Below are positions 8,258 through 17,625 of a stretch of 64,000 nucleotides of DNA, piece after piece; the first letter of the stretch is position 1, and every line of letters starts with the position of its first letter. Position numbers and translations under genes: made by a program. The stretch covers positions 930,001 through 994,000 of the forward strand of contig NZ_CP113925.1 of NCBI RefSeq assembly GCF_029392015.1. The letters are read 5' to 3'. Origin of the DNA: Bifidobacterium sp. ESL0728. GTDB lineage: Bacteria; Actinomycetota; Actinomycetes; Actinomycetales; Bifidobacteriaceae. The notes under the pieces are model-generated. The model did no database searches and had not been told where the DNA came from. It worked only from the letters and a program-made list of their open reading frames with translations.

Positions 8258-8881
8258 ATGGCAGGCAAGGCATTGATTATTGTGGACGTGCAACCCACGT
8301 TCTGCGAAGGCGGGGAACTTGGGGTCGAAGGAGGCACGGCTGTAGCCGACCGCATCGCCGAGTACATGAAGGCGCATGGTAATGATTACACCTATATCGC
8401 CACCACGCAGGACTGGCATATCGAGCCGGGTTCTCATTTCTCCGACCATCCAGATTTTGTGGATTCGTGGCCGAAACACGGAGTTGCGGGCACGCCGAAC
8501 GCCGAACTGATGCCGCAAATTGCGGCTCTTAACCTCAAGCATCATTTCAAGAAGGGCCAGTACGCCTCGGCGTATTCCGGATTCGAAGGAATCGAAGACA
8601 ATACCGATCGTGTGCAGACCCGCGACGAATTCGCCCAGATGCAGAAAGACGGCAAAACCTTGGCACAAGGCTTGAAAGATGCCGGTGTCAACCATGTCGA
8701 TGTGGTCGGTCTGGCCGAATCGCACTGCGTCAAGGAAACCGCTCTCGATGCCAAGAAGCTGGGATATTCTGTCACGGTCTTTGAAGACATGACCGAACCT
8801 GTCAGCGAGGACCAGAGTGTGAGCGCCCGTAGGGAAATGAGCGGTGCAGGCATTGAACTGAAGAACGGGTTGGGTGACTGA
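8258..8881 (+). CDS. pncA: Nicotinamidase / pyrazinamidase (isochorismatase-like fold)
   Basis: Deamidates nicotinamide to nicotinate for NAD salvage. It has 207 residues in the cysteine hydrolase fold. The catalytic triad can be placed: Asp10 in LIIVDVQ, a Lys at 98/99 in HHFKKGQ, and Cys157 in AESHCVKET. The metal-site region DWHIEPGSHFSDHPDFVDSW is well conserved. The gene ends in a TGATG overlap with recQ, so the two are probably co-transcribed. A variant with activity on other amides cannot be excluded. Confidence 0.92.
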   Translation: MAGKALIIVDVQPTFCEGGELGVEGGTAVADRIAEYMKAHGNDYTYIATTQDWHIEPGSHFSDHPDFVDSWPKHGVAGTPNAELMPQIAALNLKHHFKKGQYASAYSGFEGIEDNTDRVQTRDEFAQMQKDGKTLAQGLKDAGVNHVDVVGLAESHCVKETALDAKKLGYSVTVFEDMTEPVSEDQSVSARREMSGAGIELKNGLGD

Positions 8882-10974
8882 TGTCGGCATTATCCTCTTC
8901 CTCGTCATTGGCCCAGACTGAGTCTGTATCGTCCGGGCCTTCGAGCGGTGCACTCGCAGCCCTGAAGCAGTATTTTGGCTACGATTCGTTCCGCGAAGGG
9001 CAAGAGGACTTGGTCGATGCCATTCTCGCCGGTCATGACGTGTTGGGAGTGATGCCGACAGGTGCCGGCAAATCCATCTGCTATCAGGTGCCGGCCACCA
9101 TGCTGTCGGGACTGACCATCGTCATTTCTCCGCTTATTTCGTTGATGCGTGATCAGGTTGATGCCCTGGACGACTCGGGCATCAAGGCCGCGTTCATCAA
9201 CACCACGCAGGAAAGTGACGAGCAATCCATGGTGTTCGCCCAAGCACGACGTGGCGATGTGAAAATGCTTTACGTCGCTCCCGAACGCTTGGAAACCGAA
9301 CGGTTCCGCAGCTTTGCCTCACAAGTCAAGATTTCACTGATTACCGTTGACGAAGCACACTGCGTCTCGCAATGGGGGCAGGATTTCCGCTCGTCATATC
9401 TGGGAATCGGCGAGTTCATCGACAGTCTGTCAGTGCGCCCAACCGTCGCCGCGTTCACAGCGACGGCCACCGAAAAAGTGCGTCGTGATATCGTGCGTCT
9501 GCTGAGGCTGAAGACCCCCAAAGTCACCGTAACGGGTTTCGACCGGCCGAATCTATACTTCGACATCATCAACATGCCGACCAAACGCAAGAATATGTGG
9601 ATTACCGAGTATGCAGCCAAGCACGCCGATGAATCCGGCATCGTCTACTGTGCCACACGCAAGGAAACCGAAGCGCTCGCCGACGAACTGAACCGACACG
9701 GCATCGGTGCCGCCGCCTATCACGGCGGTATGTCCGCCGAAGCGCGCGACAAGGCACAACGTGATTTCGTCACCGACCAGGTGCCGGTGGTGGTGGCCAC
9801 CAACGCTTTCGGCATGGGCATTGACAAATCAAACGTGCGTTATGTCATCCATCACAATATGCCGGAAAGCATCGAAGCCTACTATCAGGAGGCCGGTCGA
9901 GCTGGGCGAGATGGAGAGCCTGGACGTTGCACATTGCTCTGGAACGATTCGGACATCGTCACCCGCCGCCGGCTTCTGGACATGGATTCCGACAACGACC
10001 GTATGAGTCCCGAAGAGCAAGAGATTGTTCGTCAAAGTCATCGACGTTTGCTCAACGCGATGATTGGCTATTGTCGCACCACCGAGTGTCTGCACCGCTA
10101 CATCATGCGGTATTTTGCCGATCCGAGCAGCGTTGACGCTACGGGCGGTGCCGGGAATGAGAGTGAAAAGAGGCCCGATTCTCACGTCAACCGCTCTGAT
10201 TCGGATGCGTCTGCCAATGATGGCGATACTTCAGGAAACGATTCGAAACAGGTTGGAAAAGACAACCGCAAAACGTTCAAATGCGGCAACTGCGCCAATT
10301 GCGAAAGCACGTTCGAGACCATCGATGTTTCTGATGTGGCACGTGCCATCAGCCGTTGCGTTCATGATATCAACCAGAGTTTCGGCATGGGCAAGATCGT
10401 CTCCGTGCTGCGAGGTTCGAAGGCACAAGACCTTATCAATCGCCATCTTGACCGTGTACCGAGCTATGGAGCGCTTCACGATGTGCCCGATGCGAGGATT
10501 CGCGATGTCATCAATCAGATGGCGACAGACGGGTATCTTTTTGTTTCGGAAGGCCGCTTGCCAATCGTTCGTTTTGGGATTCGTGCGGGGGAGACGGTCA
10601 AACCCGATTTCCACTATGAAATCAAACGTATCCAGCGTAGGAAGCCTGTTGTTTCGTCCGGTGCTGTTTTCGGCTCCTATGATGCCGATGCTTCGAATGC
10701 CAGTGCCGGTTCGCATGCTGGTGGCGGAACTTATGGCGATTACGAGCCGACCGACGAGGACGAAGCACTTTTCCAGAAGTTCCGCGAGCTGCGGCGTACC
10801 ATCGCCCAGGAAATCGGCAAACCTCCCTACATCGTCTTCTCCGACAAGACCCTGCGTGACATGGCCCGTATCAAGCCAACCACCGACGCCCAGTTCCTCG
10901 CGGTCAACGGCGTAGGGGAGAACAAGCTGCATCTCTACGGCCCCCGTTTCATGGATGTGGTGCGTGCTCAGTGA
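8881..10974 (+). CDS. recQ: ATP-dependent DNA helicase RecQ
   Basis: 3'-5' helicase of 697 residues acting in recombination and repair. Motif I MPTGAGKS is around residue 58-65, the DEAH box is TVDEAHCVSQWGQDFR, motif V/VI is NAFGMGIDKSNVR and QEAGRAGRDG, and the RecQ-C-terminal zinc site and winged helix follow. A C-terminal HRDC domain is present (FSDKTLRDMARIKPTTDAQF, then NGVGENKLHLYG). Unusually, about 45 residues rich in Asp, Ser and Asn are inserted inside the zinc-binding subdomain (about 10120-10278), between the first Cys (RTTECLHR) and the CGNCANC cluster. Four candidate zinc cysteines remain. Start ATG 8881 overlaps the pncA stop. Confidence 0.95.
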   Translation: MSALSSSSSLAQTESVSSGPSSGALAALKQYFGYDSFREGQEDLVDAILAGHDVLGVMPTGAGKSICYQVPATMLSGLTIVISPLISLMRDQVDALDDSGIKAAFINTTQESDEQSMVFAQARRGDVKMLYVAPERLETERFRSFASQVKISLITVDEAHCVSQWGQDFRSSYLGIGEFIDSLSVRPTVAAFTATATEKVRRDIVRLLRLKTPKVTVTGFDRPNLYFDIINMPTKRKNMWITEYAAKHADESGIVYCATRKETEALADELNRHGIGAAAYHGGMSAEARDKAQRDFVTDQVPVVVATNAFGMGIDKSNVRYVIHHNMPESIEAYYQEAGRAGRDGEPGRCTLLWNDSDIVTRRRLLDMDSDNDRMSPEEQEIVRQSHRRLLNAMIGYCRTTECLHRYIMRYFADPSSVDATGGAGNESEKRPDSHVNRSDSDASANDGDTSGNDSKQVGKDNRKTFKCGNCANCESTFETIDVSDVARAISRCVHDINQSFGMGKIVSVLRGSKAQDLINRHLDRVPSYGALHDVPDARIRDVINQMATDGYLFVSEGRLPIVRFGIRAGETVKPDFHYEIKRIQRRKPVVSSGAVFGSYDADASNASAGSHAGGGTYGDYEPTDEDEALFQKFRELRRTIAQEIGKPPYIVFSDKTLRDMARIKPTTDAQFLAVNGVGENKLHLYGPRFMDVVRAQ

Positions 10975-11022
10975 AAATGGAAACAAACTAACGAACAAAC
11001 AAAATCGGTAAATATGAACCCG

Positions 11023-11041
11023 CCTATTAAGGATTAATAGG
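11023..11041. repeat. Small palindrome between recQ and the ASCH gene
   Basis: CCTATTAA-GGA-TTAATAGG is a perfect 8-bp dyad 38 bases before the ASCH start. It is AT-rich with a short loop, more like a protein-binding site than a terminator. Confidence 0.4.
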
Positions 11042-11078
11042 GGATACCGAACCTGTCGAGCCAAAGATATGAGAAATA

Positions 11079-11549
11079 ATGACCAACCATTCTGAACCAG
11101 ACGACACCGAAAGCATGCCAAACGAAGCAATCGACTTGGCAACCCTCGAACGTGACGAGTACGGCTTTCCCGGCCCTTTGCGGGATAAATTGGTCGAGGC
11201 GATCCTTGAGGAGCGTAAAACGAGAACCACCTCGTTGCTTGCCGAATACCAGCACGACCATGAGCCGTTGCCGCAGGTCGGAAAGCTGGCTATGGTGATT
11301 GATTCCGATGACAGGCCGGTGTGCGTGACTCGGCTGATGGAAGTCACGGTCTGCAAAATAAGCGACATCACTGATGAACATGCCCGTGGCGAAGGCGAAG
11401 GGTACGACGATGTGGCAGGGTGGCGCAAGGCGCATGAGCAGTTTTGGGAAAGTGACGAATTCCGGGAGGAGTTGGGCGATAAGAACTTCAAGGTCAATGA
11501 CGATACCGAGGTCGTCTGTGAGCACTTCAACGTGGTGAAGCGGCTTTGA
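11079..11549 (+). CDS. ASCH-domain protein
   Basis: Protein of 156 residues with a recognisable ASCH (ASC-1 homology) fold. The segment around AILEERKTRTTSLLAEYQ carries the basic/Thr cluster, PQVGKLAMVIDSDDRPVCVT the barrel strands, and EGEGYDDVAGWRKAHEQFW the conserved acidic-aromatic motif near the C-terminus. ASCH proteins bind RNA or modified nucleosides; some, such as the YqfB type, are amidohydrolases of modified cytidine. The gene stands alone between recQ and rnd in the same direction. Substrate unknown. Confidence 0.8.
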   Translation: MTNHSEPDDTESMPNEAIDLATLERDEYGFPGPLRDKLVEAILEERKTRTTSLLAEYQHDHEPLPQVGKLAMVIDSDDRPVCVTRLMEVTVCKISDITDEHARGEGEGYDDVAGWRKAHEQFWESDEFREELGDKNFKVNDDTEVVCEHFNVVKRL

Positions 11550-11733
11550 GTCGATAGTGGCCGGCCAAGAGGTGGCATAGCCGAGTTTAAATTGACGTAG
11601 GAAGCGCTGCCCAAGGCTCGCGATATGGTGGACGCCGGATTTAATGTATAGCAGTGTCCGCTGGAATCGAGCCCTGCAGCGCTTTTCGCAAGCGTCGTGA
11701 TAGAGCTCTGCAGTGGGCGGAGTAGGAGTTCGG

Positions 11734-13014
11734 TTGAGCGAGCCACGATTGCAGGAAGAGCCGCGTGAAGGCGTACCTGAGGTGACCGATACGCTCGACG
11801 GATTCCGCGAGGCCTGCGATAGGTTGGCTGCAGGCAATGGTTCGCTGGCCGCCGATGCCGAACGTGCTTCCGGCTATCGTTACGGCCACGAGGACTGGCT
11901 GGTGCAGTTCAAACGCACCGGTTCCGGCATCGTTCTTCTCGACCCGATAGCCCTCAACAAAGCGGGTGCGGACTGGAACGAATTCAACCGTGCCGTCGGC
12001 GATGCCACATGGATTATTCATGATTCCCTCCAGGATTTGCCGGGATTCACCGATTTGGGTATGAAAGTCCACAATCTTTTCGATACCGAAATCGCCGCAA
12101 GATTGTTGGGGCTGAAGCGTTTTGGTCTTGCTGCGGTCACCGCACACTATCTTGGTATTACATTGGCCAAGGAACATTCCGCCGCCGACTGGTCATACCG
12201 TCCTCTGCCGCGCGATTGGCGTAATTACGCGGCGCTTGACGTCGAACTGCTTATCGAACTTGAACAGAAAATGCGCGCCGACCTCAACAAAGCCGGAAAA
12301 ATCGAATGGGCCAACGAGGAATTCAGCCATGCGCTCGCCGAGGGCACAGGCCCGCAGACTCCTCATCCAGTGCCGTGGATGCGCATTTCCCATTTCACCG
12401 CACTCGGTCACGACAGGCGTGGCCAGGCCGTGGCCAAGGCGTTATGGGAGAAACGAGACGAACTCGCCCGCGAACACGACATCGCTCCGACGCTGCTCTT
12501 GAGTGACGTCGCCATCATCGAAGCCTCGCAGAAAAAGCCGCACAACGCCCGTCAGTTCCGCGCCATCCGTAGTCTGAACGAGCGGGTGCGCATCCACATG
12601 GGCAACGAGCAGGACAAGATGTTCGAGCGTTACGCTCCGATCCAGCGTTCCATCAAGCCAAGCGTGTGGAAAGACACCATTCAGGAAGCGCTGAAACTGA
12701 AGCCAAAGGACTGGCCGGAACCGCCGGCGCCGCCCCAGGAGCCGCAGGCCAATGCGCCGCGTTCCATGAAATACTGGTCCGTCCATCACCCGGATCGGTT
12801 CGCCCGCCTCAAGAAGGTGCGTGCCGTTATCGCCCAGATTGCGCAGGATACCAGGACCCCGCCGGATGTGGTTATCAAGCCGCAGATCATCCGCAACCTT
12901 TGCTGGCAGGATAATGCAGCAGAGCTTGATATCCCCGAATTTCTGCGCGAGCAAGGGGCCCGGAAATGGCAGGTTGCGCTTGTCTCTGAGTCCGTAAGTC
13001 GCGTTATCATATGA
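11734..13014 (+). CDS. rnd: Ribonuclease D with HRDC domain
   Basis: 3'-5' exoribonuclease of the DEDD superfamily, about 426 residues, expected to trim tRNA and other stable RNA 3' ends. The catalytic acids are visible: LAADAERASGYRYG (DxE motif), TWIIHDSLQDLPGF (second Asp) and DWRNYAALDVELL (YxxxD). An HRDC domain follows and the C-terminal 130 residues are RNase D-like. I prefer the TTG at 11734 because GGAG sits at 11725-11728; the GTG at 11713 is the alternative and would add seven residues. The stop is 49 bases before tig, whose promoter may overlap the end of this gene. Confidence 0.92.
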   Translation: MSEPRLQEEPREGVPEVTDTLDGFREACDRLAAGNGSLAADAERASGYRYGHEDWLVQFKRTGSGIVLLDPIALNKAGADWNEFNRAVGDATWIIHDSLQDLPGFTDLGMKVHNLFDTEIAARLLGLKRFGLAAVTAHYLGITLAKEHSAADWSYRPLPRDWRNYAALDVELLIELEQKMRADLNKAGKIEWANEEFSHALAEGTGPQTPHPVPWMRISHFTALGHDRRGQAVAKALWEKRDELAREHDIAPTLLLSDVAIIEASQKKPHNARQFRAIRSLNERVRIHMGNEQDKMFERYAPIQRSIKPSVWKDTIQEALKLKPKDWPEPPAPPQEPQANAPRSMKYWSVHHPDRFARLKKVRAVIAQIAQDTRTPPDVVIKPQIIRNLCWQDNAAELDIPEFLREQGARKWQVALVSESVSRVII

Positions 13015-13063
13015 GGGTTGCCTAAAGGCAGAAGTAGTTGGAAATATCGTCAGGAGCACTAGC

Positions 13064-14443
13064 GTGAAAATCAGCGTGAGGAATCTCGAGCCCACCAAGG
13101 TGAAGCTCACCGTCACCGTCGACCCGGAAGAGTTCGACCCCTATCTTGATCAGGCCCGCAAGGAAATCGCCAAGCAAATCAGCGTCCCGGGCTTCCGTAA
13201 GGGCCACGTGCCCGACAAGATCATCGACCAGCGCGTCGGTTTTGGTGCCGTCGCGGGAGAGGCCGTCAACAGCGCCGTTCCGGAGCTTTATTCCAAGGCC
13301 CTCGAGGAGAAGAAGATTCGCCCGATGGCCCAGCCTGAGCTGGACGTCAAGGAACTGCCGACCAGCGAAAAGGACGACACCAAGGTGAAGTTCATCGCCA
13401 CCGTCGAGCGCCGCCCTGAAATCGAGCTGCCGAAGCTCGACGGCATGACCCTTGATGTTGCAAAGACCGAGGTCACCGATGAGGATGTCGACAAGCGTCT
13501 CGACAACCTGCGCCAGCGTTTCGGCACCCTCGTTGGTGTCGACCGTCCTGCCAAGAAGGGCGATTACGTCAACATTGATCTTGACGCCCAGATTGACGGC
13601 GAGTCCGTCGATTCCCAGGAAGGCGTGAGCTATGAGCTCGGCAGCGGCAAGCTGCTCGACGGCATCGATGAAGCTCTCGACGGCCTGTCCGCCGGTGAAG
13701 AGACCACTTTCGAAGGCAAGCTGGAAAGCGGCGACCACGAAGGCGAGAAGGCCCAGATCAAGGTCAAGGTCAATTCCGTCAAGGCCGAAGAGCTGCCGAA
13801 ACTCGATGACGATTTCGCTCAGGAAGCCTCCGAGTTCGATACACTTGACGAGCTCAAGGCCGACATTCGCAAGCAGTGCGAGCGTGACAGCGAAGGTCGC
13901 CAGGCCAACGAGGCGCGCGATGCGTTCCTCGACGCCCTGAAGAAGGACGTGGAGATTCCGCTGCCCGAAGGTGTTCGCAAGGATATGATCGAAGACCGCT
14001 TGAAGCAGGTCACCGGCGATCCCGAGAAGGCCACCGACGAACAGAAGAAGGAAGCCGAAGAGGCCACCGACAAGGAACTCAAGGATCAGATCGTGCTCGA
14101 CACCCTGGCCGAGCAGCTCGATGTCAAGGTCTCCCAGGTCGATGTCACCAACTTCCTCGCCTCCATCGCCCAGCAGTACGGCATGGACCCGAGCGCCTTC
14201 ATCAACGCCATCGTCCAGAACGGCCAGCTTGGCTCTGCCGTTCAGGAAGTCGGCCGTTCCAAGGGCTTGCTTGCCGGCATGCGCGCCGTCAAGTTCACCT
14301 GCGACGGCAAGGATCTTGACTTGACCCCGTTCCTCGGTGAAGACGAGGCCGTCGAAGACGCCGAAGAGAACGAAAGCGTCGAGGCCGCGTCCGCCGCTGC
14401 CGCCGTCGCCGACGAGCTTTCCGACAAGGATCAGGCCGAGTGA
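13064..14443 (+). CDS. tig: Trigger factor, ribosome-associated chaperone/PPIase
   Basis: First chaperone to meet nascent chains at the ribosome exit. It has 459 residues from GTG 13064, with AGGAG at 13051-13055. The N-terminal ribosome-binding domain contains VPGFRKGHVPDKII, equivalent to the GFRxGKxP signature. A central FKBP-type PPIase domain (KKGDYVNIDLDAQIDG, then GVSYELGSGKLLDGIDEAL) and the helical C-terminal domain follow. The last 35 residues are an acidic, Ala-rich tail that is common in actinobacterial homologues. It heads a proteostasis region that continues with clpP1, clpP2 and clpX. A strong terminator follows the gene. Confidence 0.98.
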   Translation: MKISVRNLEPTKVKLTVTVDPEEFDPYLDQARKEIAKQISVPGFRKGHVPDKIIDQRVGFGAVAGEAVNSAVPELYSKALEEKKIRPMAQPELDVKELPTSEKDDTKVKFIATVERRPEIELPKLDGMTLDVAKTEVTDEDVDKRLDNLRQRFGTLVGVDRPAKKGDYVNIDLDAQIDGESVDSQEGVSYELGSGKLLDGIDEALDGLSAGEETTFEGKLESGDHEGEKAQIKVKVNSVKAEELPKLDDDFAQEASEFDTLDELKADIRKQCERDSEGRQANEARDAFLDALKKDVEIPLPEGVRKDMIEDRLKQVTGDPEKATDEQKKEAEEATDKELKDQIVLDTLAEQLDVKVSQVDVTNFLASIAQQYGMDPSAFINAIVQNGQLGSAVQEVGRSKGLLAGMRAVKFTCDGKDLDLTPFLGEDEAVEDAEENESVEAASAAAAVADELSDKDQAE

Positions 14444-14475
14444 TTTCGGAGTAATTAATTTCTGATTAAATCTCT

Positions 14476-14511
14476 AAAGGGAGTTCGGGGTTTGCCCCGG
14501 CTCCCTTTTCG
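14476..14511 (+). terminator. Rho-independent terminator of tig
   Basis: AAAGGGAG (14476-14483) pairs with CTCCCTTT (14501-14508), with an inner CGGGG/CCCCG stem. The run TTTTCGTTTG follows. It lies 32 bases after the stop. Confidence 0.9.
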
Positions 14512-14707
14512 TTTGTCGAGGATGAATTCGTAGTTATGGGGTTATGGGTCTATCTGATTCCCGTTGTGCTTTGCTGCGAACGGATTTCCGCTTATCTGAA
14601 TATTTATCAATTTAAGATATATGTAATCGGGATAGGACAGATTTGGCATCGGAACGTGTTCATTTTCCTGGACGCGATTATATTGGTTTGAGGATAATAA
14701 AGCTGAG

Positions 14708-16069
14708 GTGCCGGAACGCACCTCTGCAAACTGTCATGGAAAGTCGGAAGCGCTGGTGGAACAAGGGAACGGTAACGGTAGCGGTAGCAGATTAAAGCGG
14801 TTGGGCATGATTGCCGCCGTCATATTCCTGCTCGGCGGCGTCGTCGGCGTGAGTTCCGGTCTGCTTGGCCTCATGTTGAGCGGTGTTGAAGGGCTCATGT
14901 TGGGCTATATTGAGAATCCACAGGATCCCAGCCCCTATCAAGTGGCGGCGTGGCGACGCATCGCTTCAATCGTTGGCGGATCGATTTTCGCAGCAGTGGT
15001 CTGGTGGTTGCTGCGCACCAAAACCACTAAAGTGCCATCGGTCAAGAAGGCTGTTGCGGGGGAGCGGATGCCGATTTGGCAAACCACCGTTCACGTACTG
15101 CTCCAGATTTTCATCGTCGGTTCTGGTTCGTCCATCGGCCGTGAGGTGGCGCCGCGCGAGTTCGGAGCGATGCTGGGCCAGCGCTTCTCACAGTTTGTCC
15201 ATTTAAACGACGAAAAAGACCGGAGAACCGTTGTGGCCGTAGCTGCCGCCGCTGGTCTCGCCGGTGTCTACAACGCCCCGCTTGCCGGCACTTTTTTCGC
15301 GCTCGAAATTCTGCTTTCCGATATCACTATGGAAACCGTCACCATGGCGCTCGGAACCTCGGCGGTATCCGCCTATATTGCTTCGATGATTCGTGGGCGT
15401 GGCACGTTCTACGGTATGGCTGCGATGGGCAAGTCAACGATTCCTACTTTGAGCCTGACCCTGTTCGCCGTCATTGCCGGCATCGTCTGTGGTATCGCCG
15501 GTGCGCTGTTCCGCAAAGGTTCGCAATGGGCCGAAGGCAACAAACCAAAAGGCGCGGGCATTCTTTGGATGATGCCATTGGTAGCCCTGGCGACCGGCAT
15601 CGTGGCGATATGGTTGCCGCAGATTATGGGCAACGGCCGTTCCGTGGCACAATACGCCTTTTCCGCCACCGCCCGCGAAGCCAACGCGCTCATTCCGATT
15701 CTGCTGGCTTTGTTGGTAGCCAAAGTGGTGCTGACGCTTGGTACGATTCGTTCCGGCGCTTCCGGCGGTGTGCTTCAGCCCGGCATTTCGATAGGCGCGA
15801 CGGTCGGTGCGTTGCTTGGTTTCACGTGGGTTATCGTCAGTCCCGGCGACACCGTCACCGCGTGTGCACTGGTGGGTGCTTCGGCTCTGCTCGCAGCCTC
15901 GCAGCAGGCACCGCTCATGGCGATGTGCCTGGTGATGGAACTGACGGGAGCCCCAATGGCCTTCTTCGTGCCGGTCGGCATCGGTGTGGCCGTGTCGGCT
16001 CTGGTTTCGCGCGGTTTCAATGGCTTTGTTTCTCGTTCTCAGCGCAAAAAACCGAGGGCTGTCGTATAA
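14708..16069 (+). CDS. ClC-family chloride channel / H+-coupled antiporter
   Basis: Membrane protein of 453 residues of the voltage-gated ClC family, carrying Cl- or a related anion. The selectivity motifs appear as GSGSSIGREVAPREFGAMLG (GSGIP and GREGP regions), AAAAGLAGVYNAPLAGTFFALE (the GxFxxP-type motif) and a later GASGGVLQPGISIGA. The gating Glu position is in GREVAPRE. No cytoplasmic CBS domains follow. It starts at GTG 14708 with only a weak ribosome site, inside a small GAGGT/ACCTC dyad; the hydrophilic N-terminus of about 30 residues has a Gly/Asn repeat. A channel gene between tig and clpP1 fits bifidobacterial gene order. Confidence 0.92.
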   Translation: MPERTSANCHGKSEALVEQGNGNGSGSRLKRLGMIAAVIFLLGGVVGVSSGLLGLMLSGVEGLMLGYIENPQDPSPYQVAAWRRIASIVGGSIFAAVVWWLLRTKTTKVPSVKKAVAGERMPIWQTTVHVLLQIFIVGSGSSIGREVAPREFGAMLGQRFSQFVHLNDEKDRRTVVAVAAAAGLAGVYNAPLAGTFFALEILLSDITMETVTMALGTSAVSAYIASMIRGRGTFYGMAAMGKSTIPTLSLTLFAVIAGIVCGIAGALFRKGSQWAEGNKPKGAGILWMMPLVALATGIVAIWLPQIMGNGRSVAQYAFSATAREANALIPILLALLVAKVVLTLGTIRSGASGGVLQPGISIGATVGALLGFTWVIVSPGDTVTACALVGASALLAASQQAPLMAMCLVMELTGAPMAFFVPVGIGVAVSALVSRGFNGFVSRSQRKKPRAVV

Positions 16070-16117
16070 GTCGCGGTACTATTCATAACGGTAATAAAAC
16101 GTGAATATCAAGGAGAT

Positions 16118-16747
16118 ATGGTGGCAGGATTGCTGACATCTACGCCGTTGATGGACGAGGGGGAGGATTCCGCCCCCACCATCACGGATCCGATTTTCAA
16201 TAGGTTGCTCAAGGAACGCATCATCTGGCTTGGCGACGAGGTCAAGGATCAGAACGCCAACGTCATCTGCGCCCAGATGCTGATGCTCGCGGCCGAAGAC
16301 CCGAAGAAGGACATCTGGCTTTACATCAACTCGCCCGGCGGCTCCATCACCGCAGGTATGGCCATTTACGACACCATGCAGCTCATTGAGCCCGACGTGG
16401 CCACGGTCGCAGTCGGCATGGCGGCTTCCATGGGCCAGTTCCTGCTTTCCAGCGGTACCAAGGGCAAGCGTTTCGCCACTTCCCACGCGCGTATCCTGAT
16501 GCACCAGCCTTCCGGCGGCATCGGCGGCACCGCGACCGACGTGCGCATCAACGCCGAGCTGATCATGGATATGAAGCAGACCCTCTCGAAGCTTACGGCC
16601 GAACAGACCGGTCACACACTTGAGGAGATTTACCGCGACAACGAGTACGACCATTGGTTCACCGCGCAGCAGGCGCTGGAATACGGTTTCTTCGATCGTA
16701 TCGTGACCACGCCGGGCACGATGAGCACCAAGAAGGACGGGGAGTGA
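16118..16747 (+). CDS. clpP1: ATP-dependent Clp protease proteolytic subunit 1
   Basis: Serine peptidase subunit of 209 residues that forms the Clp proteolytic barrel. The catalytic Ser is in the [11 protein letters not shown] segment, His in [11 protein letters not shown], and Asp is expected in the following helix region. The oligomerisation motif [19 protein letters not shown] is intact. ATG 16118 is preceded by AAGGAG (16110-16115). It lies two bases upstream of clpP2; actinobacteria commonly make a mixed ClpP1/ClpP2 tetradecamer from such tandem genes. Confidence 0.97.
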   Translation: MVAGLLTSTPLMDEGEDSAPTITDPIFNRLLKERIIWLGDEVKDQNANVICAQMLMLAAEDPKKDIWLYINSPGGSITAGMAIYDTMQLIEPDVATVAVGMAASMGQFLLSSGTKGKRFATSHARILMHQPSGGIGGTATDVRINAELIMDMKQTLSKLTAEQTGHTLEEIYRDNEYDHWFTAQQALEYGFFDRIVTTPGTMSTKKDGE

Positions 16748-16749
16748 AC

Positions 16750-17421
16750 ATGGCAAGTGAAGAAGCGAAGTTTGTAGCTCGTGCCGAGCGTCTCGCAGGC
16801 CCGCGTGGCGTGGCCGGCTTTGCGCCCCAGAACCGTTACGTGATGCCGCAGTTCAGTGAGAAGACACCATACGGCATGAAGACGCAGGACGCGTATTCGC
16901 GGCTTTTTGAAGACCGCATCATCTTCATGGGCGTGCAGGTGGACGACACCTCCGCCGACGACATCATGGCCCAGCTGCTCGTTCTGGAAAGCCAGGATCC
17001 CAACCGCGACGTGATGATGTATATCAATTCTCCCGGCGGCTCGATGACGGCCATGACGGCCATCTACGACACAATGCAATACATCAAGCCCGACGTGCAG
17101 ACCGTCTGCCTCGGACAGGCCGCTTCGGCCGCTGCGGTGATTCTTGCTGCTGGCACCAAGGGCAAGCGCTTGATGCTCCCGAACGCCCGTGTGCTTATCC
17201 ACCAGCCGGCCATCGACCAGGGCTTCGGCAAGGCCACGGAGATCGAGATTCAGGCCAAGGAAATGCTGCGCATGCGCGAATGGCTCGAGGAGACCCTCGC
17301 CAAGCACACCGGCCAGTCGGTCGAACGCGTCCGCAAGGACATCGAGGTCGACACCTTCCTTACGGCCGAGGAGGCCAAGGATTACGGCATGGTCGACGAG
17401 GTGCTCGCCAATCGCAAGTAG
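16750..17421 (+). CDS. clpP2: ATP-dependent Clp protease proteolytic subunit 2
   Basis: Second ClpP paralogue, 223 residues from ATG 16750, set by GGGGAG directly upstream. The motif [20 protein letters not shown] matches clpP1; the catalytic Ser lies in GQAASAAAVILAAG and His in NARVLIHQPA. The N-terminus is longer than that of clpP1 and includes a stretch resembling processed pro-sequences, up to about residue 25. It forms an operon with clpP1 (two bases apart). The partner ATPase gene clpX follows after about 200 bases. Confidence 0.97.
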   Translation: MASEEAKFVARAERLAGPRGVAGFAPQNRYVMPQFSEKTPYGMKTQDAYSRLFEDRIIFMGVQVDDTSADDIMAQLLVLESQDPNRDVMMYINSPGGSMTAMTAIYDTMQYIKPDVQTVCLGQAASAAAVILAAGTKGKRLMLPNARVLIHQPAIDQGFGKATEIEIQAKEMLRMREWLEETLAKHTGQSVERVRKDIEVDTFLTAEEAKDYGMVDEVLANRK

Positions 17422-17496
17422 CGATAGCGGTAACGGCAATGGTGGCGGTAGTCATTGCGCCGCGAAAAGCCGTGTAGGTTTATAACCAAAACGATT

Positions 17497-17530
17497 CGAT
17501 ACCCTTTGCGTTCGCGCGTGAGGGGTATCG
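17497..17530. repeat. Inverted repeat in the clpP2-clpX gap
   Basis: CGATACCC (17497-17504) and GGGTATCG (17523-17530) are perfect complements around a GC-rich loop that can pair further. No T-run follows, so it may be a processing or regulatory hairpin. A short GGTT-TAT-AACC dyad lies just upstream (17478-17488). Confidence 0.5.
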
Positions 17531-17625
17531 TCGTAACCGGGGGTTGCCGCGGAAGAGGGCGACGATCGAACGGCCAAATACAAGGCCAGTCCAAAAGAAA
17601 GCGCACAACGCGGTAAGGAGAAGGT

